Assembly (NCBI GenBank): GCA_000434435.1
Contig: FR895557.1
Location: 1 to 9,251 of the forward strand
Length of the DNA stretch: 9,251 bases
Source of the DNA: Firmicutes bacterium CAG:475
Lineage (GTDB): Bacteria; Bacillota; Clostridia; Christensenellales; CAG-917
Direction of reading: 5' to 3'
This document shows, piece after piece, positions 1 to 4,647 of the stretch. Every line of letters starts with the position of its first letter. The first letter of the stretch is position 1. Under the pieces are notes generated by a model that made no database searches, was not told the DNA's origin, and worked only from the letters and a program-made list of their open reading frames with translations. The position numbers and the translations under genes are program-made.

Positions 1-30
1 TACCATGCACGAGGCATAGTATTTTTTTTT
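1..30 (+). terminator. Rho-independent terminator, possibly bidirectional
   Basis: Bases 1-8 pair with 14-21 (seven pairs, one C-A mismatch, five-base loop ACGAG) and are followed by nine T residues at 22-30. This is the form of an intrinsic terminator for a plus-strand gene ending left of the window. On the minus strand the same hairpin lies directly after the tRNA, so it may also end tRNA transcription; the T-tract needed for that direction would lie outside the window. The stem may extend leftward beyond base 1. Confidence 0.7.
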
Positions 31-105
31 GGAGCTAGTGGCCGGATTCGGACCGGCGACCTGCTGATTACGAATCAGCTGCTCTACCTGCTGAGCCACA
101 CTAGC
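30..105 (-). tRNA. tRNA-Thr, anticodon CGT
   Basis: The minus strand folds as a complete 76-nt cloverleaf. The 7-bp acceptor stem is GCTAGTG (105-99) with CACTAGC (40-34), followed by discriminator T and an encoded CCA (32-30). The D stem is GCTC/GAGC with GG in the loop. The anticodon stem is GCTGA/TCAGC around loop TTCGTAA, giving anticodon CGT at 72-70, which reads the threonine codon ACG. The T stem is GCCGG/CCGGC. A37 is compatible with the t6A modification usual for tRNAs reading ANN codons. The T-loop reads TCCGAAT, so position 55 is C instead of the nearly universal T (pseudouridine in the mature tRNA). All stems are otherwise fully paired, so the gene looks functional. Confidence 0.96.
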
Positions 106-124
106 AATTTTCGATTGCTTTTGG

Positions 125-153
125 ATTATATCAAACTTAAAAAGAAAATGCAA
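125..153 (-). promoter_or_regulatory. Sigma-A type promoter of tRNA-Thr
   Basis: On the minus strand there is a -35 box TTGCAT (153-148), a 17-bp AT-rich spacer, and a perfect -10 box TATAAT (130-125). Transcription would begin near position 118, leaving a leader of about 13 nt before the tRNA 5' end at 105. Strength and spacing fit a stable-RNA promoter. Confidence 0.85.
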
Positions 154-270
154 TCTATTTTTCAATATCCGTAAAATTTTATTCGTAAAGTTCTTGTTGT
201 TTCCGTTTTTTTTGCAGTGTTATCGAGGCAACGTAATGCAACGGCGGCGTTTTTTCGTTGATTATCGGCA

Positions 271-299
271 TTGACATATAAGTGCGAAGATGGTATATT
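271..299 (+). promoter_or_regulatory. Sigma-A type promoter for the TIGR04076 gene
   Basis: A consensus -35 TTGACA (271-276) is separated by 17 bp from -10 TATATT (294-299). The expected start, near 306, falls at the ribosome-binding site GGAGA (306-310) of the next gene, so the mRNA would have a leader of only about 11 nt. The 106-270 stretch to the left holds the tRNA promoter and otherwise AT-rich sequence with no supportable gene. Confidence 0.75.
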
Positions 300-316
300 T
301 TGCTCGGAGATATTTT

Positions 317-622
317 ATGAAAGACGTGCTTATCACTGCGGTGAGGAAAACCGAATACAAAGATTTGATGGAGCAATACGAAAACCCTATCGAGCATGCG
401 TGCGACGTAAAGGTAGGGGACGTTTTCGTAAGCAAAAACGGGCAAATTCCCGACGGTTTTTGCCAAAGCGCATGGGACAGCGTTGCGCCTTTTGTCAAAG
501 AACTTGCGCTCGGTGGCGGAAATTTCTTCGACGGATGGATGAAAAATCCTCAAAGTGCAATGATTTCGTGCAACGATGGCTTTCGCCCGGTGAGCTTTTA
601 TATCGAAGCGAAAAATGACTGA
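317..622 (+). CDS. TIGR04076 family protein, function unknown
   Basis: This is a 101-residue soluble protein with no signal peptide or membrane segment. It matches my knowledge of the uncharacterised TIGR04076 family in its characteristic pieces: a lysine/arginine-rich N-terminal strand, a Cys followed by VKVGD (Cys29, residues 32-35), the segment PDGFCQSAW (45-53), a GGG with a downstream Trp-Met (66-75), and the C-terminal SCNDGFRPVSFYI (84-96). Three cysteines (29, 49, 85) sit at conserved family positions and could bind metal or act in redox chemistry, but this is inference. The start at ATG 317 is chosen over an upstream in-frame start at 290 because GGAGA at 306-310 is 6 nt away and the promoter's expected start lies near 306, downstream of 290. 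It has its own promoter and terminator, so it is a one-gene unit independent of the heat-shock operon. No biochemical role can be given. Confidence 0.85.
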   Translation: MKDVLITAVRKTEYKDLMEQYENPIEHACDVKVGDVFVSKNGQIPDGFCQSAWDSVAPFVKELALGGGNFFDGWMKNPQSAMISCNDGFRPVSFYIEAKND

Positions 623-650
623 CAACCATATCGAAAACGCAAAGCCTTTT

Positions 651-674
651 GCGCGCGTAATGCGCGCTTTTTTT
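651..674 (+). terminator. Rho-independent terminator after the TIGR04076 gene
   Basis: GCGCGC (651-656) pairs with GCGCGC (662-667) around loop GTAAT, followed by seven T residues (668-674). It lies 28 nt after the stop codon and isolates this gene from the hrcA operon. Confidence 0.9.
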
Positions 675-712
675 ATATAATAAAACTTATTTTTAGGCTA
701 ATACTAATCAAT

Positions 713-734
713 ATATGCGCCGAATATGCGCCGA
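713..734 (+). repeat. 11-bp exact tandem duplication upstream of hrcA
   Basis: The unit ATATGCGCCGA occurs twice back to back (713-723 and 724-734). It lies about 90 bp upstream of the hrcA -35 box. The second copy can also pair with 756-763 (TGCGCCGA with TCGGTGCG, including G-T pairs). The period is close to one DNA helical turn, so a paired protein site is possible. A chance slippage duplication is equally possible. The rest of the 675-821 spacer shows no gene. Confidence 0.6.
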
Positions 735-766
735 AATTCAGGTGCGTTGCTTACGTCGGTGCGGTG

Positions 767-818
767 AAAAAAATCTTTTTGAAAATTGCGAAAAAAATTT
801 AAAAAAATTGTGATAAAA
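767..818 (+). promoter_or_regulatory. Helically phased A-tracts (UP-element-like) upstream of hrcA
   Basis: Runs of four to seven A residues occur at 767-773, 782-785, 791-797, 801-807 and 815-818, just upstream of the -35 box at 822. Their centres are about 10-13 bp apart, close to the DNA helical repeat, so the region should be intrinsically curved. Its position fits an UP element contacted by the RNA polymerase alpha subunit. No protein site can be named. Confidence 0.55.
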
Positions 819-821
819 GTA

Positions 822-850
822 TTGACATTTGGCAAATATGGACATATACT
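822..850 (+). promoter_or_regulatory. Sigma-A type promoter of the hrcA-grpE-dnaK-dnaJ operon
   Basis: A perfect -35 TTGACA (822-827), a 17-bp spacer and -10 TATACT (845-850) precede hrcA. The start near 857 lies inside the left arm of the CIRCE-like repeat, so HrcA bound there would block initiation. No separate strong promoter was seen in front of grpE, dnaK or dnaJ, so this one probably serves the whole cluster. Confidence 0.88.
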
Positions 851-851
851 G

Positions 852-878
852 TTAGCAATCAAAGCAAAAGACTGCTAG
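852..878 (+). promoter_or_regulatory. CIRCE-type HrcA operator (degenerate)
   Basis: The consensus CIRCE is TTAGCACTC, nine bases, GAGTGCTAA. Here the left arm is TTAGCAATC (852-860, one mismatch), the spacer is exactly nine bases (861-869), and the right arm is GACTGCTAG (870-878, two mismatches). The two arms pair at seven of nine positions. It begins 1 bp after the -10 box and lies 25 bp before the hrcA start codon, the usual place for autoregulation by HrcA. Confidence 0.88.
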
Positions 879-903
879 CAATAGTCTTGAGCGAGGAAAG
901 AAT

Positions 904-1950
904 ATGGGAAAAGAGTTGACCGAAAGGAAAAAGAGAATATTGCATGCGCTTGTTGACCTGTATATTTCAACGGGACAACCGGTGTCCAGTTCGGACATCC
1001 AAAGCAAGTATTTGCCCGAAGTCAGTTCTGCAACCGTAAGAGCGGAATTGAGCGCACTCGAAGCGCTTGGGTATATCGAGCAACCGCATACGTCGGCAGG
1101 CCGCGTACCTCTCAAAGACGCATACAAGTTCTACGTTGAGAGCATCAGCTCGTTTGAGGGCAACATGCTCACCGATCAGGAAACCGCGCTTATTCGCGAC
1201 AAATTCATGAACAAGCTCGGAAAGATCCAGGACATGTCGATCGAGGCGGCAAAGATAATCAGCGACGTGACAAATTACACATCGTTTATCGTTGAAAAGA
1301 ACGCGCAAGACATCGTGATCGAAGAGATTAAGCTTGTGCCTTTGAAAAACGGCAAAGCGGTTGTGCTTATCGTCACCGACAGCGGTATGATTGCGGACAA
1401 GGCAATCGACGTGCCCGAGGACGTGAGAGCGGAGTATATCGAAACCGCAACCAAAGTGCTCAACAAGGTGTTTCAAGGCAGAAACATCAAGGATATGGAC
1501 AAATTCGACTTGTCGGAAATCGACGTCGAACTCAAAGGTTTCGAGGACATACTCGACGACGTGCTTGGCATATTGAGGATTTACCTTTCCGAGCACAGCG
1601 ACAGGAACGTGTTTGTCGAAGGCGCACTCAAAATGCTGGACTATCCCGAATACAACAACGTCGAGGACGCAAAGAACTTCCTCTCGGTGATATCCGACAA
1701 GGAGAACATCGGCGACTTGCTTTCAAGCGAGGACGGTTCGATCGAGTTTTCGGTGAGAATCGGCAAAGAGGAAAGAGGCGTTGACAAATGCGCAATCATC
1801 ACGGCGTCCTACAAAGTGGGCGACGAGGTGGTCGGCGAGGCAGGCGTTATAGGTCCCGAACGTATGGACTACAAAAAGGTTATCGGCGTTTTGGACTGCA
1901 TTAAGAAAACCATTGCGAGCGTAGCAAAGGACAAGAATGACGAGGACTGA
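904..1950 (+). CDS. hrcA: Heat-inducible transcription repressor HrcA
   Basis: HrcA represses class I heat-shock genes by binding CIRCE as a dimer. In Bacillota, chaperonin GroEL keeps it active, and heat relieves repression when GroEL is occupied. The 348-residue length is usual. Residues 1-70 form the winged-helix DNA-binding domain, with the family signatures SSATVR (41-46) and QPHTSAGRVP (60-69). The rest is the GAF-like dimerisation region with an inserted domain. The ATG at 904 is preceded by AGGA (894-897) 6 nt away. The gene lies directly behind a CIRCE-type operator, so it is almost certainly autoregulated. Its 3' end overlaps grpE by 14 bp if grpE starts at 1937, which suggests translational coupling. 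Identification is firm. Confidence 0.97.
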   Translation: MGKELTERKKRILHALVDLYISTGQPVSSSDIQSKYLPEVSSATVRAELSALEALGYIEQPHTSAGRVPLKDAYKFYVESISSFEGNMLTDQETALIRDKFMNKLGKIQDMSIEAAKIISDVTNYTSFIVEKNAQDIVIEEIKLVPLKNGKAVVLIVTDSGMIADKAIDVPEDVRAEYIETATKVLNKVFQGRNIKDMDKFDLSEIDVELKGFEDILDDVLGILRIYLSEHSDRNVFVEGALKMLDYPEYNNVEDAKNFLSVISDKENIGDLLSSEDGSIEFSVRIGKEERGVDKCAIITASYKVGDEVVGEAGVIGPERMDYKKVIGVLDCIKKTIASVAKDKNDED

Positions 1951-2536
1951 AATGAAAGACAAAGATAAAAAACAGAATAAAGTCGAAAACGACAACGAGC
2001 AACAAAACGTAGCGGAAGAGAAGGAAGCTGACAAAACCTGTCTCGATATCGACCGTGAAGGTTTGAGCGACGAAGAGTATATCTCCGCACTCGAAGAGAA
2101 ACTCGGACAAGCGATCGCCGAAGCCGAAACCTGCAAGGGATTGACTCAAAGATTGCAAGCGGATTTCGACAACTATCGCAAACGCAACAATTCGGTTGCC
2201 GAGGATATGAAGCAACTGGGGCAATCCATAGTGATCGAAAAGATGCTCTCGGTGCTCGACAACTGCGACCTTGCAAGAAAGTACGTCAAAGACGAAGCGG
2301 CGCTTACGGGATTCAATATGATGGAAAGTCAGATTCTCGGTGCGCTCGGCGGATTCGGACTTACCGAGGTTGACGCTCTTGACAAAGACTTCGACGCAAA
2401 GTATATGAGTGCGGTTGAAAGAGTCAAGGACGAACAAAAGCAAGGCAAAGTGGTTGAGGTGCTTGCAAAAGGATATATGCTCGGTTCAAAACTTCTTCGC
2501 CCGGCAAGCGTAAAAGTCGGATACTGGGAAGAGTGA
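1937..2536 (+). CDS. grpE: Nucleotide exchange factor GrpE
   Basis: GrpE is the cytoplasmic co-chaperone that releases ADP from DnaK and so resets its substrate cycle. The 199-residue protein has a charged, low-complexity N-terminus (1-45), a long helical dimerisation region (about 45-105) containing LQADFDNYRKR (73-83), and a C-terminal beta domain with VVEVLAKGY (172-180) and LLRPASVKV (186-194), both typical of the family. Two starts are plausible. ATG 1937 has AAAGGA 5 nt upstream and overlaps hrcA by 14 bp. ATG 1952 (residue 6) has GAGGA 5 nt upstream and begins just after the hrcA stop. The longer form is listed. Either arrangement implies coupling to hrcA translation. The function is secure and only the exact start is uncertain. 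Confidence 0.95.
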   Translation: MTRTEMKDKDKKQNKVENDNEQQNVAEEKEADKTCLDIDREGLSDEEYISALEEKLGQAIAEAETCKGLTQRLQADFDNYRKRNNSVAEDMKQLGQSIVIEKMLSVLDNCDLARKYVKDEAALTGFNMMESQILGALGGFGLTEVDALDKDFDAKYMSAVERVKDEQKQGKVVEVLAKGYMLGSKLLRPASVKVGYWEE

Positions 2537-2611
2537 TGAGCGTATAGCAAACAAAAATAAATAAGCTATTTCCGCAGCAATGCGAAAACATAAAAATTTA
2601 AAGAAAATAAG

Positions 2612-2640
2612 TTTTCTTCCCGTCAAATCGGGAAAAGGAG
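2612..2640 (+). promoter_or_regulatory. Putative fourU-type RNA thermometer sequestering the dnaK ribosome-binding site
   Basis: In the grpE-dnaK gap, bases 2612-2622 pair with 2629-2639 around a 6-base loop (TCAAAT, 2623-2628). The core is six Watson-Crick pairs, TTCCCG with CGGGAA. After a single C-A mismatch (2616/2635), the run TTTT (2612-2615) pairs with AGGA (2636-2639), which is the centre of the strong dnaK Shine-Dalgarno AAGGAG (2635-2640). Four U residues opposite AGGA next to a mismatch is the defining form of fourU thermometers, which melt on heating to free the ribosome-binding site. Two weaker hairpins lie upstream (2544-2548 with 2565-2569, and around 2570-2587). The fold was derived by eye. 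Confidence 0.6.
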
Positions 2641-2647
2641 AAATAAT

Positions 2648-4489
2648 ATGGGAAAGATTATCGGTATTGACCTTGGTACGACAAACTCGTGCGTAGCAGT
2701 TATGGAAGGCGGTGAAGCGGTGGTTATCCCCAACGCCGAAGGTATGAGAACGACTCCGTCGGTCGTTGCATTCACAAAGGACGGCGAAAGATTGGTCGGT
2801 GAAATCGCAAAGCGTCAAGCTGTTGCAAATCCCGAACATACCGTAAGCTCCATCAAGAGAGAGATGGGCTCGGACTACAAAGTTAAGATAGACAGCAAGG
2901 AATACACTCCGCAAGAGATTTCCGCAATGATTTTGACAAAGCTCAAAAACGACGCGGAAAAATATCTCGGCGAAAAGGTTACGGAAGCGGTTATCACCGT
3001 TCCTGCATACTTCACGGACTCTCAACGTCAGGCAACGAAGGACGCAGGTAAGATTGCAGGCCTCGAAGTGAAACGTATCATCAACGAACCTACGGCGGCG
3101 GCACTTGCTTACGGCATCGATAAAGACGAGAATAAGAATCAAAAAGTTCTTATCTTCGACCTTGGCGGCGGTACGTTCGACGTTTCCATCCTCGAACTCG
3201 GCGACGGTGTGTTTGAAGTTCTTGCAACCGCAGGTAACAACCGTTTGGGCGGCGACGACTTCGACAAACGCATCATGGATTGGATTACCGGCGAGTTCAA
3301 GAAAGAACACGGCGTCGATCTCACAAAAGACAAGATGGCTATGCAACGTATCAAAGAAGCCGCAGAGAAGGCAAAGATCGATTTGTCCGGCGTGACCAAA
3401 GCAAAGATTTCACTTCCGTTCATTGCAATGGAAAACGGCGTGCCTATGCACCTCGATATGGAACTTACAAGAGCTAAATTCGATTCTCTCACCGAGGATC
3501 TCGTCAAGGCAACGCAAGGCCCGATGCAACAAGCTCTCAAAGACGCGGGACTCACTTACAACGACATCGCAAAGGTCATCATGGTCGGCGGCTCGACTCG
3601 TGTGCCGGCAGTGTACGAATCCGTAAAGCGTATCACCGGCAAAGATCCTTATAAGGGAATCAACCCCGACGAATGCGTCGCTCTCGGCGCTGCAATTCAA
3701 GGCGGCGTGCTTGCAGGCGAAGTGAAAGACATGCTCTTGCTCGACGTAACTCCGTTGTCGCTCGGCATCGAAACGCTCGGCGGCGTATGCACGAAGCTCA
3801 TCGATAGAAACACCACCATTCCTACAAGCAAATCGCAAGTGTTCAGCACGGCGGCAGACAATCAAACCGCAGTCGACATCCACGTTTTGCAAGGTGAAAG
3901 ACAATTTGCTCGCGACAACAAGACGCTCGGCAGATTCGAACTCGTGGGCATCGCTCCCGCACCGCGCGGAATTCCGCAAATCGAAGTCACCTTCGACATC
4001 GACGCAAACGGTATCGTGTCCGTCAAGGCTTGCGATAAGGCAACGGGCAAATCTCAATCCATCACAATCACTGCTTCTTCGAACCTCACCGAAGCGGATA
4101 TCGACGCGGCTGTCAAAGACGCAGAGAAGTATGCGGAAGAGGATAAGAAACGCAGAGCGGTTGTGGACGCAAAGAACAACGCCGAACAACTTATCTTTGC
4201 GGTTGACAAATTCGTGAGCGAAAACGGCGAAAAACTCGAAGAGGCCGACAAGAACCAAGTCACCGAAGCGACAAAGACCGCAACGGAAGAACTTGCAAAG
4301 GCAGAGAGTGAAGACGACGTCAAAGCGGTTGTGGAAAAACTCACCAAAGTGACAGATCCTATCTTCACGAAGTTCTATCAACAAAACCCCGAAGCAGCCG
4401 CAGAGGCTGCAAAACAAGCAGGCATCAATCCCGACGACTTCCAAGGCGGAGTAAATCCGGACGGCGGAGTTGACGGCACCGTTGACTGA
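2648..4489 (+). CDS. dnaK: Molecular chaperone DnaK (Hsp70)
   Basis: DnaK is the cytoplasmic ATP-driven Hsp70 that binds exposed hydrophobic segments of unfolded proteins, working with DnaJ and GrpE. The 613-residue protein has the ATPase domain at 1-360 with phosphate loop IGIDLGTTNS (5-14), the second phosphate motif DLGGGTFDVS (171-180) and the adenosine motif VGGSTRVP (313-320). The interdomain linker is DMLLLDVTPL (361-370), followed by the beta substrate-binding domain (about 371-480) and a helical lid (about 481-590). Residues 60-95 run straight from the KRQAVANPE region to YTPQEIS, the short form found in Gram-positive DnaKs. ATG 2648 has AAGGAG 7 nt upstream. The C-terminus ends in an Asp/Gly-rich tail, VNPDGGVDGTVD, without the acidic DAEYEEV-like end that most bacterial DnaKs carry. 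The ribosome-binding site may be heat-gated. Confidence 0.98.
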   Translation: MGKIIGIDLGTTNSCVAVMEGGEAVVIPNAEGMRTTPSVVAFTKDGERLVGEIAKRQAVANPEHTVSSIKREMGSDYKVKIDSKEYTPQEISAMILTKLKNDAEKYLGEKVTEAVITVPAYFTDSQRQATKDAGKIAGLEVKRIINEPTAAALAYGIDKDENKNQKVLIFDLGGGTFDVSILELGDGVFEVLATAGNNRLGGDDFDKRIMDWITGEFKKEHGVDLTKDKMAMQRIKEAAEKAKIDLSGVTKAKISLPFIAMENGVPMHLDMELTRAKFDSLTEDLVKATQGPMQQALKDAGLTYNDIAKVIMVGGSTRVPAVYESVKRITGKDPYKGINPDECVALGAAIQGGVLAGEVKDMLLLDVTPLSLGIETLGGVCTKLIDRNTTIPTSKSQVFSTAADNQTAVDIHVLQGERQFARDNKTLGRFELVGIAPAPRGIPQIEVTFDIDANGIVSVKACDKATGKSQSITITASSNLTEADIDAAVKDAEKYAEEDKKRRAVVDAKNNAEQLIFAVDKFVSENGEKLEEADKNQVTEATKTATEELAKAESEDDVKAVVEKLTKVTDPIFTKFYQQNPEAAAEAAKQAGINPDDFQGGVNPDGGVDGTVD

Positions 4490-4500
4490 TAGTTTGAAAA

Positions 4501-4601
4501 AACGTAATACGTTCAGGCGCAACGGGCAACCGTTGCGCCAAGGCGTATAAAGACATATTCGATTTGCGTTTGCAAATCGCGCATTGCGCCCAAAAAGGCG
4601 C
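4501..4601 (+). other. Cluster of four hairpins in the dnaK-dnaJ intergenic region
   Basis: Four stems follow one another between dnaK and dnaJ. The first is AACGT (4501-4505) with ACGTT (4509-4513). The second is a perfect 10-bp stem, GGCGCAACGG (4516-4525) with CCGTTGCGCC (4530-4539), closed by a GCAA tetraloop of the stable GNRA class. The third is an 8-bp stem, CGATTTGC (4560-4567) with GCAAATCG (4572-4579). The fourth is GCGCC (4586-4590) with GGCGC (4597-4601). None is followed by a T-tract, so ordinary intrinsic termination is unlikely. Such structures often act as mRNA stabilisers or processing sites that raise an upstream gene's level over the next; that role here is inferred. Confidence 0.7.
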
Positions 4602-4612
4602 TCAAATACGAA

Positions 4613-4647
4613 AAAAGGCAACCTTAATGGTTGAAACATAGATTATG
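4613..4647 (+). promoter_or_regulatory. Four-codon leader mini-ORF in frame with and just before dnaJ
   Basis: The best ribosome-binding site here, AAAAGG (4613-4618), is 8 nt from an ATG at 4627 but 26 nt from the dnaJ ATG at 4645. The 4627 frame reads Met-Val-Glu-Thr and stops at TAG (4639-4641), 3 nt before the dnaJ start and in the same frame. A hairpin CAACC/GGTTG (4619-4623 with 4629-4633) covers the mini-ORF start. If it folded, the AAGG would lie an effective 11 nt from the dnaJ ATG. Either reinitiation or this looping-out could explain dnaJ initiation. Confidence 0.4.

Noticed and set aside
240..255. AACG-GCGG-CGTT hairpin followed by T residues, terminator-like
   Set aside because: The stem is only 4 bp and there is no plus-strand gene between the tRNA and this point for it to end.
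179..625. 148-codon minus-strand open frame covering the TIGR04076 gene and its promoter
   Set aside because: It overlaps a recognisable plus-strand gene with its own promoter, ribosome-binding site and terminator, and the antisense product resembles no family.
676..681. Perfect TATAAT after the TIGR04076 terminator
   Set aside because: No -35-like hexamer lies 16-18 bp upstream; that position is the GC-rich terminator stem. It is probably chance in AT-rich DNA.
868..888. AAGACT/AGTCTT hairpin in the hrcA leader as a possible thermometer
   Set aside because: The hrcA ribosome-binding site at 894-897 is outside the stem and unpaired, so the hairpin would not gate translation.
2486..3346. 286-codon minus-strand open frame across grpE-dnaK
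   Set aside because: It runs opposite two certain genes and through the dnaK leader, with no domain recognisable.
3410..4639. 409-codon minus-strand open frame antisense to dnaK and the dnaK-dnaJ gap
   Set aside because: Long antisense frames opposite dnaK are a known by-product of its codon usage. The translation is Cys/Arg/Phe-rich with no recognisable domain, and dnaK on the plus strand is certain.
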